Of a stretch of 64,000 bases of DNA, positions 55,390-64,000 are shown in pieces. The translations under genes and the position numbers were made by a program. Source of the stretch: Methylococcus capsulatus str. Texas = ATCC 19069 (GTDB lineage: Bacteria; Pseudomonadota; Gammaproteobacteria; Methylococcales; Methylococcaceae); contig NZ_AUKJ01000021.1 of assembly GCF_000424685.1 (NCBI RefSeq), positions 62,001 to 126,000 of the forward strand, written 5' to 3'. The first letter of the stretch is position 1. The number at the start of each line of letters is the position of its first letter. Below the pieces are notes generated by a model that searched no databases, was not told where the DNA came from, and saw nothing but the letters and a program-made list of their open reading frames with translations.

Positions 55390-55761
55390 TTACCAAGCGC
55401 CGCCCCGGTTACCGGGCTGCGTCACCATGTAGTAGATCGCATCGGCGACGTTCTTCTCGGAATATCCCTCCCCAACGATGGTCTTGGGGTTTTCGAGATA
55501 TTTGAGATCGACGTGCTTGTTCAGAATCTTCCGCCACAACGCGGAGGGCTCGCCCCAGATGACGGTGGCCGAAGGGGTCAGCGCTCCATTGGTGCCGTTG
55601 TCGTGGCAGGCCGAACAATAGGTGGCGTAGGTGTTGCGTCCGTTCTGATAGTCGAAACGAGCGTTCGCCAATTCGGGCGTGTTCGCATCGATCGGGGTGT
55701 GCAACGCGCAACCCGCCATCAGCAGGGGCAGCGCAACCAGTATCGACAGTTTGATTTTCAT
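55390..55761 (-). CDS. c-type cytochrome lipoprotein, mono-heme
   Basis: 123 residues. The lipobox LMAGC gives Cys18, so it is membrane-tethered facing the periplasm. One heme site, CSACH (49-53), lies in NTYATYCSACHDNGTNGALT. The axial Met is probably Met112 in AIYYMVTQPGNR. The fold fits a small class I cytochrome c. It sits between a porin and PstS, 92 bases before pstS, an unusual place for an electron-transfer protein. AAGGA lies upstream of ATG 55761. Confidence 0.85.
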   Translation of the reverse strand: MKIKLSILVALPLLMAGCALHTPIDANTPELANARFDYQNGRNTYATYCSACHDNGTNGALTPSATVIWGEPSALWRKILNKHVDLKYLENPKTIVGEGYSEKNVADAIYYMVTQPGNRGGAW

Positions 55762-55809
55762 ATCCGTGTTCCTTGAATGAGGTCGACGATGCGCATCGGC
55801 CCGACCGGC

Positions 55810-57435
55810 TCAATAATTGGCCTGAAGCTGCAGGCGCAGCACATTGCCGTCGGCCTGGCCATAACCCGAGGCCAGTTCCTTGGAATTCCAGCCCGCCGTG
55901 CTTCCCGCCGTCGTCGTACGGAAGTTGGTCGTATTGATCAAATCGTACGCGGCGGTGACTTCGACCTCCGGCCAGGGCTGGTATTCCACACCGAACTCCC
56001 ACAGGCGTTCGGAGATGTTCGGCGAGTTGTTGTCGAATTTGCTGCCGCCATTATAGGTTTCGAAGCGGGCGTAGGGCATCCAGCCGCCGTAGAAGTGGTC
56101 GATCTTGTAATGGGCCTGGACGTAGCCGCCCCACACGTTCTTGGATTCGATCCAGGCGAGCTGTTTGCTGGGATCGATCTGCAGCGTCGGCGCGATACCC
56201 CAGGTCCATTCCGTCTGCAAACCGAACGGCTTCGGATAGAGCACGGCGTGAATGGCGCCGCGCAAATCCTGCTGGCCCTGGCCGTCGTTGATGCCGTTGA
56301 CGCTGGTCCCGGTGATCGTCCCTTTCTGGGTCATGTTGCGGCCGCCGGCGGCGGTGTTGAAAAAGTTCTTTCCGATGATGTATTGGGTCACTTTTCCCGT
56401 GACCGGATCCGCTGGCCCATTGAAGTTCTGCATATTCACGACATATTTGCCGTTATAGCCGGAAGCGCCGACTTCGAGGATCTGCTCGCCCGGCAGTTCG
56501 AACGGATAGGTTACGCGGCCGTCGATGTGGAGGTTGTCGTTCAGCTCGAAGCGGTTGGCGCCCTGGCCGTTATAGACGCCGAAAGCCACCACGCCGTAGT
56601 CGCCGGAACCACGCAAGCCGCTTTTCTGCAGGTACTTGAAGCGTTCCTGGGCGACGTCGGGCGACCACATCGCGAAGACGCCGAGATCGCGTTCGTCGCG
56701 AATGGCGTTGGCGTCGGTCGCCAGGTTGCGTTCGAAAGCGATGCGGTTCTGGGACGACTGCAGGTTTTCCCAGCCGAACGGGATTTTCGACTGGCCGACA
56801 CGGAAGCGGTATTCGCGTTCCGAATCGATGAACACATCGGAGTAAGCGTCGCGAATCTGCGCAAACTGGTACTGACTGGTCGAGTTGTTCTGATCCACCG
56901 CCGGCGTGTTCGCCGCAAAATCCGTCTGCAGATAGAACAGCAGGTGGTCGGACACGTCCGCCGTCAGGGCCAGGCGGGTGCGCCGCAGCAGGAAGTCCTT
57001 GTTCTGGCCGATGGAGTTGTCGTTCGGCATCGCCAGATTGTCGCGTGTATTCTCGTCGCCGTTCAGCAACTGGCTGTAGCGGACCTGGTTATAGCCTTTG
57101 ATGCTGATCTTGTCGAACCACTTCTTCTCGCCGGAGGGTGCCGGCGCACTCGCCACCTTCTTCTCGGATTCCTTGATAGCGGCCGCCTTCTTGTCCAGGC
57201 GCTTCTCCAGCGCTTCAAGCTCGACCTTTTTCTCGTCCAGTTTCTGCTCGAGAGAAGACGCGCTTTTCTCCTCCACCTGCTCGAAGGTTCCCAGGCGGAC
57301 CCGGCCAGGGCCGGGCTCGGCATAGATCTGCTTGGTCTTCTTGTCCATGTACAGCTCGAGTGCGGCTTCGGCCGGCACCGCCAGCGCACCGCCCAACAGA
57401 GCCACCCCGCTCACGCGCAATAAATTGGATTTCAT
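55810..57435 (-). CDS. OprO/OprP-like phosphate-selective porin
   Basis: 541 residues. Signal peptide SNLLRVSGVALLGGALAVPAEA, then a charged coiled stretch (about 50-105; EQKLDEKKVELEALEKRLDK) as in trimeric porins with an N-terminal coil, then a long beta-barrel (FLLRRTRLALTADVSDHLLF, YRFRVGQSKIPFGWENLQ, GVVAFGVYNGQGANRFELND) ending in Tyr. The RVGQSKIPFGWEN block is characteristic of OprO/P-type porins. ATG 57435 is chosen for GAG seven bases upstream; ATG 57447 is close. A Pho box lies 86-114 bases upstream, in line with phosphate uptake. Confidence 0.82.
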   Translation of the reverse strand: MKSNLLRVSGVALLGGALAVPAEAALELYMDKKTKQIYAEPGPGRVRLGTFEQVEEKSASSLEQKLDEKKVELEALEKRLDKKAAAIKESEKKVASAPAPSGEKKWFDKISIKGYNQVRYSQLLNGDENTRDNLAMPNDNSIGQNKDFLLRRTRLALTADVSDHLLFYLQTDFAANTPAVDQNNSTSQYQFAQIRDAYSDVFIDSEREYRFRVGQSKIPFGWENLQSSQNRIAFERNLATDANAIRDERDLGVFAMWSPDVAQERFKYLQKSGLRGSGDYGVVAFGVYNGQGANRFELNDNLHIDGRVTYPFELPGEQILEVGASGYNGKYVVNMQNFNGPADPVTGKVTQYIIGKNFFNTAAGGRNMTQKGTITGTSVNGINDGQGQQDLRGAIHAVLYPKPFGLQTEWTWGIAPTLQIDPSKQLAWIESKNVWGGYVQAHYKIDHFYGGWMPYARFETYNGGSKFDNNSPNISERLWEFGVEYQPWPEVEVTAAYDLINTTNFRTTTAGSTAGWNSKELASGYGQADGNVLRLQLQANY

Positions 57436-57504
57436 GTCGTTACTCATTTCGTGATGTCGTTTTTCCATGCCTGAAGCGACAGGCATTGGCAGTTCGGCAG
57501 CGCA

Positions 57505-57549
57505 ACGATAATGAGCAAATATGACAGTAACGTTACAAAGCGATGTAAG
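57505..57549 (-). promoter_or_regulatory. Triple Pho box with -10 element upstream of the porin
   Basis: Read on the minus strand, three seven-base units lie in 11-base steps: CTTACAT (57549-57543), TTGTAAC (57538-57532) and CTGTCAT (57527-57521), each separated by four bases. The last is a perfect PhoB half-site (CTGTCAT). Ten bases further, TATCGT (57510-57505) is a possible -10 box, the spacing found in Pho promoters. PhoB control of the porin, cytochrome and pstS genes is inferred. Confidence 0.75.
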
Positions 57550-57621
57550 CAGAGAGAAATACGGCTTTGCGCCGTGCCGCCGACGGCAGCGAACCCCGGC
57601 GGGATTTCCCCGGAAAGGCCA

Positions 57622-58332
57622 TCAAAAGTTGATGAACAAGGATCCCATGATGAGGTTATGCATGACCTGATTCGGCCTGCTGTCGATGTACTGGTTCATG
57701 TAGCCCAGCTCCACCCTCAAGGCCGGATCGAAGCTCCAGCCGCCCCCCAGAAACGCCCGGTTCTGACCAAAGCCGGCCGGACCGCCCCAGGGGGTGCTGT
57801 TCAGGCGAACGAAAACCTCGTCCCAGGCAATCAAGCTCAGGCGCGGTTCGAAATCGAATGGACGCAGGTAGCGGAACATCTGGCGGGGCTGGTAGCGGAC
57901 CTGATCGCCACGGATGAAGTTGGACTCCAGCATCGTCCTGAAGGTGAAGGTCCCGAACTCGGTGGGAAGTACATAGCGAAAGCCCGGCCAGACGTCCTGC
58001 TGGGCCAGATAAGGTTTGCCCGCGTTTTGGGTGGGCACGAAGGAATAGCCGATCCAGACCGTGGCACGATCGCTCAGCGAATATCCCAGCGCGGCGCGGG
58101 CCACGCCCTGATACCAATGCCGCCAGTCACCGTCCCAGCGCATCTGCCCTTCCAGCCATAGCCGTCCTTTCTCGAGACCGGGATCGATAAAACCCAGACT
58201 GCCTTCCGCCACGACCTGCCCCCAACTGCCCCAGTCGTCGGTCGTCATATCCGCGTGCGCACCGCCTGACAAAGCCAGGGCAATCGCTCCCAGCGAACAT
58301 CCTGCCTGCATTTTCCTCATCACACTCATCAT
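57622..58332 (-). CDS. DUF2490-type outer-membrane protein
   Basis: 236 residues. A signal peptide (AGCSLGAIALALSGGAHA) precedes alternating strand patterns: WLEGQMRWDGDWRHWYQGVA, ALGYSLSDRATVWIGYSFVP, LRPFDFEPRLSLIAWDEVFV, GFGQNRAFLGGGWSFDPALR, and an ending GYMNQYIDSRPNQVMHNLIM then LFINF with terminal Phe. The blocks match DUF2490, a small outer-membrane barrel family without known function. It lies upstream of the porin with a Pho box between, so it is a separate unit or ends before it. ATG 58332 has GAGG eight bases before it; ATG 58329 is equally possible. Confidence 0.75.
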   Translation of the reverse strand: MMSVMRKMQAGCSLGAIALALSGGAHADMTTDDWGSWGQVVAEGSLGFIDPGLEKGRLWLEGQMRWDGDWRHWYQGVARAALGYSLSDRATVWIGYSFVPTQNAGKPYLAQQDVWPGFRYVLPTEFGTFTFRTMLESNFIRGDQVRYQPRQMFRYLRPFDFEPRLSLIAWDEVFVRLNSTPWGGPAGFGQNRAFLGGGWSFDPALRVELGYMNQYIDSRPNQVMHNLIMGSLFINF

Positions 58333-58405
58333 CTTCCAGACCTCGGCGTTGCGGCTCCCGAGCGCAACCCTCCTCAATGCCCCCGACATACCCCCAACGC
58401 CGCCT

Positions 58406-58765
58406 TCATTTCGGCAGTGGCTTTTCCCGCACCGCACAGATCTTCTCGTCGCGGCACTCGATGTCGTAGAAGACCGTCCGGCCGCAGCCGTCCACCCGGA
58501 CGCCATATTCGCTGTAAAGCTCACCCAGCGGCTGGCCCGGCACCTCCTTTTCCGTCACGATCGCGGCCTTGACCCGCGGGCAATCCAGCTCCCCCGCCCC
58601 GCGCATCTCGGCGGTCTGCAACGCGATCCTGGAATTCTCGGCCAGCAGTTCGGCATCGCTCAGGCAACCGGACAACAGGGCAAAGAACGGCAGCAGTCCA
58701 ATGACCGCTATCCGGTCCGGAGCACTGGCAAAACCACCGAACGGATGTTGGCGGGCGCACTGCAT
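58406..58765 (-). CDS. Small putative lipoprotein
   Basis: 119 residues. A hydrophobic segment (AVIGLLPFFALLSGC) ends in a lipobox cysteine at about residue 34. The rest has four further cysteines (LDCPRVK, VDGCGRTVFY, IECRDEKICAVRE), probably disulfides in the periplasm. No family recognised. GAGGAGG lies seven bases before ATG 58765, a strong site. It is divergent from the GH13 operon with 115 bases between and 73 bases before the DUF2490 gene, with which it may be cotranscribed. Confidence 0.72.
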   Translation of the reverse strand: MQCARQHPFGGFASAPDRIAVIGLLPFFALLSGCLSDAELLAENSRIALQTAEMRGAGELDCPRVKAAIVTEKEVPGQPLGELYSEYGVRVDGCGRTVFYDIECRDEKICAVREKPLPK

Positions 58766-58880
58766 GACGGAACCTCCTCGATTGTTTGCTAGATGCGGGA
58801 TTACGGGCACGCCCCGTGTCTCCAGGGAGCGCGTATATGACTATATACTCGGTTTTGGCGAAACGAGGTGCAAATCCGGC

Positions 58881-59882
58881 ATGAACGAGGACAGAAAGGA
58901 CAGACTGGAACCGGACTCGGCGGAGGCGCTCCGCCGGCTGCTGGAGAAAGCGGCCGCCCGCGGCGTCGCCGATTATATCGAGAGCCGGAAAGCGAAAATC
59001 CCAGGCTTCGTGGCGCAACATTTTTCCTTCCGCGGAGCCTGGGAAATGCACAAGAAGACGCTGGGCCGGGACTATTACCGCATCCCCGTCAATCTGCTGT
59101 GGAGCCTCCCGGCGTTTCTCTCCCATTCCACTGCCGCGATCGCTCAAAAGCTCGGGGCGAAAGATCTCGCCTGCCGCCTGCGCAAAGTCCCTTCCGGCGT
59201 GCCCACGGCGCTGCAGAGCGAGCTGAACTGGCTGATCCACGTCGAACTGTTGGAACTGCCCTATTTCGACGGCTCGCGCCGATCCACCAAGGATGCCCTG
59301 CTGGAGACCATCCTGAGCGATCCCGAACTGTCGGCCCGGCTCGCGGAATACCTCGGAGCCATACGGTCCCGCGCCGGTTCCGGGGAATTCCGCGCATCGC
59401 TGGCGGCCAGACTGCAAGAGTACGGGAAAATCCGCCAAACGGCGACCGAACTGGCGGCCAGCATCGCCACCCTGGCCGGCGGCTATGCGGCGTTCGGACG
59501 GATGACGCCGGGGGCAGCTTCCGCCGGCAGCGCTGCGGCGGCAGCCATCGCCCAGCAGATCGCGATCGCCAACTTCTGGCTCGGCCCCACCTTGGGCGCA
59601 TGGTATTACACGATGTTCCCGGCCGACGTCTCTTTCACCCTGATCGCAGCGAGCACAGGGGCAGTGATGGCGGCTCTGGGCATTCTCGGAGCGCTGTCGG
59701 CAGTCGTGGTCGATCCGCTGCTGGCCATGACCGGCTTTCACCGGAAGCGGCTGGAGCGCTTCGTCGAGTCCCTGGAGCCCGTCCTGGCCGGTCGGGAGGA
59801 CGAGGGTTACCGCGTGCACGACCATTACCTTGCCCGCCTGTTCGACCTCTTCGACCTGCTGCGGCTGGCGGCGCAACCATGA
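58881..59882 (+). CDS. Uncharacterised protein, partly membrane-associated
   Basis: 333 residues, family not recognised. The N-terminal half is soluble, with MNEDRKDRLEPDSAEALRRL, SRKAKIPGFVAQHFSFRGAW and NWLIHVELLELPYFDGSRRS. A helical region follows, and two or three hydrophobic, Ala/Gly-rich segments lie in the C-terminal half (ATELAASIATLAGGYAAF, GSAAAAAIAQQIAIANFWLG, VMAALGILGALSAVVVDPLL). It ends FDLLRLAAQP. Its stop overlaps the GH13 start (ATGA), so it is co-made with the alpha-glucosidase. A -10-like TATACT (58844-58849) lies upstream. The layout suggests a membrane-inserting or membrane-bound partner. I give no function. Confidence 0.7.
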   Translation: MNEDRKDRLEPDSAEALRRLLEKAAARGVADYIESRKAKIPGFVAQHFSFRGAWEMHKKTLGRDYYRIPVNLLWSLPAFLSHSTAAIAQKLGAKDLACRLRKVPSGVPTALQSELNWLIHVELLELPYFDGSRRSTKDALLETILSDPELSARLAEYLGAIRSRAGSGEFRASLAARLQEYGKIRQTATELAASIATLAGGYAAFGRMTPGAASAGSAAAAAIAQQIAIANFWLGPTLGAWYYTMFPADVSFTLIAASTGAVMAALGILGALSAVVVDPLLAMTGFHRKRLERFVESLEPVLAGREDEGYRVHDHYLARLFDLFDLLRLAAQP

Positions 59883-61498
59883 CGGACGGGAACGGCACGC
59901 TGGCCTGGTGGCAGACCGGCATCATCTACCAGATCTATCCCCTTTCCTTCCAGGACAGCGACGGCGACGGCAGGGGTGATCTTCCCGGCATCCTCCACCG
60001 GCTCGACTACCTGGCCGACCTGAACATCGCCGCCGTCTGGCTGTCGCCCGTCTTCGCCTCGCCGATGCGGGACTTCGGCTATGACGTGGCTGACTACACG
60101 TCCATCCATCCCTGGTTCGGAACACTGAGCGATTTCGACCGGCTGCTGGCCGGCTTGCACGGCCGTGGCATCAAGCTGATCCTGGACCTGGTGCCGAACC
60201 ACACCTCCGACCAGCACCCCTGGTTCCTGGAAAGCCGAAGTTCGCGCGACAACCCTAGACGCGACTGGTACCTCTGGCGCGATCCGGCACCGGGCGGCGG
60301 GCCACCCAACAACTGGCTGAGCTTTTTCGGTGGCCCGGCCTGGACCTACGACGAGACCACCGGACAATACTATCTGCACCAGTTCACGCCGGAGCAGCCG
60401 GAGCTGAACCTGCGCCACCCGGCCGTGCTGGAGGCGATGCTGGAGGTGATGCGGTTCTGGCTGGATCGAGGCGTGGACGGCTTCCGGGTCGACGTGCCCT
60501 GGCTGCTGATCAAAGACGCCGGGTTCCGAGACGAACCGGAAAATCCGGCCTGGGACGGCATCGATCCGCACAGCCGGCTGCTCCACATCCACACGGCGCA
60601 TCAGCCCGAACTGCACCGCATCATCCGGGCCATGCGCGCGGTCGTCGACGGCTATCCCGGCGAGCGGGTCTTGATCGGGGAGACAAACGTGCCGGAGAAA
60701 GAACTCGTCAAGTACTATGGCGCGGCGCTGGACGAATTCCACCTACCCTTCAACTTCCGGCTGATCTATGCCCCCTGGGACGCGCGGAAAATCCGGCAGA
60801 TGGTCGAAACTTACGAAGCGATCCTCCCCCAAAGGGCCTCGCCCGCCTGGGTGCTCGGCAACCATGACCAGCCCCGCATCGCCAGCCGCTTCGGTCCCGA
60901 CGCGGCCCGTGTCGCCACCATGCTGCTGCTGACCCTGCGTGGCACACCGACCTGCTATTACGGCGACGAGTTGGGGATGGAGAACGGGGTGATCCCAAGG
61001 GACCGCATCCGTGATCCGCAGGCATTGAATCAGCCCGGGATTTCGGGCGTGTTCAATCGCGATGAGGCACGGACCCCGCTGCCTTGGGACACCTCGCCCA
61101 ATGCTGGCTTCGCGCCCGAAGGCGTCGACCCCTGGCTGCCGTTGGGGGAGGACTGGCCCATGAGGAACGTTGCCCGGCAGGCGGCGGACCCCCGCTCCAT
61201 GCTGGCGCTCTTCAGGGCTCTGACCAGACTGCGCCAATGCCACCCGGCCTTGAGCCATGGCAGTTACGAAAGCGTGGACACGAAGGCCGACGGCGTCTTC
61301 GCTTACAAGCGGACGGCCGGCGCCGAACGCCTCCTGATCGTGCTTGATTTCGCCGGCAGTGAACATCTCCTGGACTCGGGCGAACTCGCCGATGGCGCGG
61401 AGATTCTGCTGAGCACCGGCATGCGGCGCACCGGCCGGGTCGATCTGCGGCGGCTCCGTTTGCTCTCCAATGAAGGTCTCATACTGAAAATATCTTGA
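59879..61498 (+). CDS. GH13 alpha-glucosidase / oligo-1,6-glucosidase-like
   Basis: 539 residues, an alpha-amylase-family (beta/alpha)8 barrel. It begins WWQTGIIYQIYPLSFQDSDG, with the calcium-type loop DSDGDGRGDLPG. Catalytic residues are Asp205 (GVDGFRVDVPWLL, nucleophile), Glu268 (VLIGETNVP, acid/base) and Asp330 (VLGNHDQPR). Conserved DLVPNHTSDQHPWF is also present. It cleaves alpha-1,4 or alpha-1,6 glucosidic bonds in maltooligosaccharides, or acts as a transglucosidase. No signal peptide, so it is cytosolic. It overlaps the preceding gene by four bases and is followed after 10 bases by the GH35-like gene. Confidence 0.92.
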   Translation: MTDGNGTLAWWQTGIIYQIYPLSFQDSDGDGRGDLPGILHRLDYLADLNIAAVWLSPVFASPMRDFGYDVADYTSIHPWFGTLSDFDRLLAGLHGRGIKLILDLVPNHTSDQHPWFLESRSSRDNPRRDWYLWRDPAPGGGPPNNWLSFFGGPAWTYDETTGQYYLHQFTPEQPELNLRHPAVLEAMLEVMRFWLDRGVDGFRVDVPWLLIKDAGFRDEPENPAWDGIDPHSRLLHIHTAHQPELHRIIRAMRAVVDGYPGERVLIGETNVPEKELVKYYGAALDEFHLPFNFRLIYAPWDARKIRQMVETYEAILPQRASPAWVLGNHDQPRIASRFGPDAARVATMLLLTLRGTPTCYYGDELGMENGVIPRDRIRDPQALNQPGISGVFNRDEARTPLPWDTSPNAGFAPEGVDPWLPLGEDWPMRNVARQAADPRSMLALFRALTRLRQCHPALSHGSYESVDTKADGVFAYKRTAGAERLLIVLDFAGSEHLLDSGELADGAEILLSTGMRRTGRVDLRRLRLLSNEGLILKIS

Positions 61499-61508
61499 GG
61501 GAGCCGCC

Positions 61509-63935
61509 ATGATCGAACTCCGCGACAAGACCATCCTGATCGACGGCCGGCCCCGTCTGGTGCTGAGCGGCGAGGTGCATTATTTCCGCCTCCGGCGCGA
61601 AGACTGGCAGGACCGGCTGGACAAGCTCAAAGCCGCCGGCTGCAACACCGTCGCCTCCTATATTCCCTGGCTCTGCCATGAAACCGTCGAGGGCCGGATC
61701 GACCTCGACGGGCGCTCCCGCCCGGAACTGGATCTCGGCGCCTTCATCGATCTGTGCCGGGCCAACGGCCTTTGGTTCATCGCCCGTCCCGGCCCCTTCG
61801 TGATGGCCGAGCTGAAGAACGAAGGCCTGCCTTACTGGCTTTACGAAAAGCATCCCGAAATCGTGCCCGTAGGCTGGGACGGCAAGCCGGCGACCACCCA
61901 CACGGTCGATTACCTGGCGCCCGGCTTCCTGGATGCAGCCCGCCGCTGGTACGACGCGGTGATGGCGGTGATCACACCACGCCTGCAGCCGGGCGGCGGC
62001 AACGTGATCGCGCTGCAGCTCGACAACGAGATCGGCATGCTGTCCTGGCTCAGTAACTGCCCGGACCTCACCGAAAACGTGCTGGCGGATTTCGCGGCCT
62101 GGCTGAAAGTCCGTCACCGCCCTGAGAGCTTGCGGAAACGCTACCCCTTCGACCCGGATGAGCCAGAGGCGCGCCGCGCCGGCATCCGCTCGCCCGCCGA
62201 GAGCTACGCCCTGGCCCTCCTGCGCGACCTCGGCCACTACATGCGCGACCGTTTCGCCCGCTACGTCGCAACCCTGCGGTCCTGGGCGGAAACCGCCGGC
62301 ATCCGCGGCATCCCCTTCGTGGTCAATATCCATGGCACCGGCGGCGGCCGTGCCCTAAGCTTCCCGATCGGCATCAGCCAGCTCTACCCGTCCTACACCC
62401 AGGATTTCGGCTACCTGTCGGGCTCCGACTTCTATCTCGGCAATCTGACGTTCGACAACTTCCAGGACTTGTATCTCTGCAACGCCTTCATGGAGGCCGT
62501 GCACCGCCCCGAACAGCCTCTGGCTTCGATGGAGTTCGAATGCGGCGACGGCAACTACGGCAACACCTATGGCAACCGGCTGGATCCCTCCGCCGCCGAC
62601 TTCAAGGCGCGCATGTGCCTGGCCCAGGGCGCACGGCTCCTCAACTACTACCTCTTCACGGGCGGCCACAACTACCGGCTCGACCCGCCGCCGCCGGACG
62701 GCGACGGCCGCATCGCCTTCACCGGCGAACGCCACGGTTTCGCCGCGCCGGTCGATCCGGACGGACGGTTGAATTACAGCTATCCGCGCCTGGCGAACCT
62801 GACCCGCACCGTGGCCGCCGTTGCCGACAAGCTGGCCGCCATGTGGGAGGAGCACGACCGGGTGGCCTTCGGCTTCATTCCCGACTATTTCATGACGGAA
62901 TCCCGCCATCCCGCCAGTGCCGCGATGGCCACCATCGTCCGCAATCTGGAAGCCAACCGCGGGCCAAGCGCCTGGGAGACCATGGCCCGAGCGATGCTGC
63001 TCGGCGGCTACCGCTTCGGCGCGGTGGACCTCCAGAACCGGCCGCTCGACGTGAAGACCACACCGGTTCTGGCGCTGGGCTCGGCCCGGTACATGGACAC
63101 CGCCGTCCAGCGCAAGCTGGCCGATTGGCTGAGTGCGGGCGGGGGCCTGCTGTTGTACGGGGAAGTCCCCCTGTACGGGATGGAGGGCGAGCCCTGCACG
63201 CTGCTGGCCGAAGCGTTGGGCGCCGAAATTTCAGGGTTTCGCCAGGCCAGTGAGCGCTATTTCCTCGCGCTGGCCGCGGACGGCTGGGCCAGGCCGCGAC
63301 CGGAAGTACGCAGCCATTTCGCCCAGACTTTCGCTGCTCCTTTGGCCGAAGCGCTGCTGCGGGTTTACGACACCGGCGAGCTCTGCGGCTTCGAAACGGC
63401 GGTCGGGAAAGGCCGCGCCGTCGTCATCGGCACCGCCTACCCTTGCGACATCGCCCTGTTCCGCACCGCCTTGGAACGGCTGGGCGCAGTCGCCGCCTTG
63501 CGCCACGACTGCGAAAACCACGGCATCTTCATGACGTCGACCGCCAACGCCGCGGGAGAGCGCTTCATCCACCTGCTGAACCTGGACGGCTTCGACAAGC
63601 GTTTCCATCTTTACGAGGACGGCCGACCGCTGTTCGACGGACACGAAATCGAGCTTCGCGCCCGCGACGGTGTGATGCTGCCGCTGGCCATGCGTTTCGG
63701 TGAAGTGAAGATCGAGTACGCCACCGCGGAAATCACCGCCGTGAGCCCAGACCGCATCGAATTCCGCGCGACCCGGCGGCGGGGCGTGATCGCCGTCGAG
63801 ACAGCCCGCAAGCTGCGGGTCTCCCCCCCATGCGAACTGCGACAGGACGGACCGACGACTTACGGGGTATTGCTGCGCCCGGCTCCCCATCATGACCGGA
63901 TCATCCTGTGCCATGAAAGCACCGGCGACGGCTGA
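61509..63935 (+). CDS. GH35-like beta-galactosidase
   Basis: 808 residues. The barrel domain begins LIDGRPRLVLSGEVHYFRLR, then DRLDKLKAAGCNTVASYIPW and RPGPFVMAELKNEGLPYWLY, hallmarks of family GH35. The acid/base Glu174 is in ALQLDNEIGMLSW, and the candidate nucleophile is Glu342 or Glu344 in SMEFECGDGNYG. The C-terminal half (about 400-808) is beta-rich. Without a signal peptide it acts in the cytosol on a galactoside or related sugar. It is the last gene of the operon with the GH13 gene, suggesting breakdown of a mixed or branched oligosaccharide. Confidence 0.87.
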   Translation: MIELRDKTILIDGRPRLVLSGEVHYFRLRREDWQDRLDKLKAAGCNTVASYIPWLCHETVEGRIDLDGRSRPELDLGAFIDLCRANGLWFIARPGPFVMAELKNEGLPYWLYEKHPEIVPVGWDGKPATTHTVDYLAPGFLDAARRWYDAVMAVITPRLQPGGGNVIALQLDNEIGMLSWLSNCPDLTENVLADFAAWLKVRHRPESLRKRYPFDPDEPEARRAGIRSPAESYALALLRDLGHYMRDRFARYVATLRSWAETAGIRGIPFVVNIHGTGGGRALSFPIGISQLYPSYTQDFGYLSGSDFYLGNLTFDNFQDLYLCNAFMEAVHRPEQPLASMEFECGDGNYGNTYGNRLDPSAADFKARMCLAQGARLLNYYLFTGGHNYRLDPPPPDGDGRIAFTGERHGFAAPVDPDGRLNYSYPRLANLTRTVAAVADKLAAMWEEHDRVAFGFIPDYFMTESRHPASAAMATIVRNLEANRGPSAWETMARAMLLGGYRFGAVDLQNRPLDVKTTPVLALGSARYMDTAVQRKLADWLSAGGGLLLYGEVPLYGMEGEPCTLLAEALGAEISGFRQASERYFLALAADGWARPRPEVRSHFAQTFAAPLAEALLRVYDTGELCGFETAVGKGRAVVIGTAYPCDIALFRTALERLGAVAALRHDCENHGIFMTSTANAAGERFIHLLNLDGFDKRFHLYEDGRPLFDGHEIELRARDGVMLPLAMRFGEVKIEYATAEITAVSPDRIEFRATRRRGVIAVETARKLRVSPPCELRQDGPTTYGVLLRPAPHHDRIILCHESTGDG

Positions 63936-64000
63936 AACGTCCCGCCCACCCGACCGGGCACAAAAGCCCCGGTGATGGACCCGGCGACTGAAGACGCCTT

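Noticed and set aside
63936-64000. Possible start of another plus-strand gene at ATG 63975
   Set aside because: Only eight codons are in the window and no ribosome site is clear.

Overview
The window is GC-rich, densely coded DNA with no insertion sequence, phage gene, tRNA, rRNA or CRISPR array that I could see. The gene set points to a gammaproteobacterial methanotroph close to Methylococcus capsulatus. The evidence is an octaheme hydroxylamine oxidoreductase with its haoB partner, the rluD-pgeF/bamD divergent arrangement typical of gammaproteobacteria, a heavy-metal RND pump with a PII-like protein, and lipid A export (msbA). The organism assignment is recognition plus inference; nothing in the window proves the species.

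Layout. 1-8.1 kb holds mixed single genes: a cupin fragment, a truncated glutathione S-transferase remnant, an alkaline-ceramidase-like membrane protein divergent from a LysR regulator, a methyltransferase, a large membrane protein, a thiamine-diphosphate decarboxylase and a secreted phosphoesterase. 8.3-14.4 kb is a complete SUF iron-sulfur operon (Rrf2 regulator, sufB, sufC, sufD, sufS, sufU, Rieske ferredoxin) behind a promoter with a palindromic operator. 14.4-21.8 kb, on the minus strand, holds a phosphatidylserine synthase-like gene, two tandem PAS-GGDEF-EAL proteins, a DUF1614 membrane protein and an Hsp20. 22.1-29.4 kb is metal and potassium transport: RND adaptor, RND pump, PII-like protein, Kup and a ZIP transporter. 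29.4-39.1 kb is housekeeping: pgeF, rluD, bamD, a PfkB kinase, nadE, sucD, sucC and msbA. 39.3-46.8 kb carries an OafA-type acyltransferase, a GT-C-like protein, an aspartyl aminopeptidase and small metabolic genes.

46.9-51.8 kb holds haoA-haoB followed by the cytochrome c maturation genes ccmA, ccmB and ccmC, with a cloverleaf-like repeat between ccmA and ccmB. 51.8-58.8 kb, minus strand, holds an outer-membrane protein, an amidase, and a phosphate-related group (PstS, c-type cytochrome lipoprotein, OprO/P-like porin) headed by a convincing triple Pho box. The end (58.9-63.9 kb) is a three-gene carbohydrate operon: an unrecognised protein, a GH13 alpha-glucosidase and a GH35-like beta-galactosidase.

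The parts that look most worth following up are the Pho-box-driven porin/cytochrome/PstS group, the hao-ccm neighbourhood with its inserted repeat, the SUF operator, the outer-membrane-factor-less RND operon with a PII-like subunit, and the coupled GH13 operon whose first protein I do not recognise. I did not find a clearly undescribed defence or mobile system.
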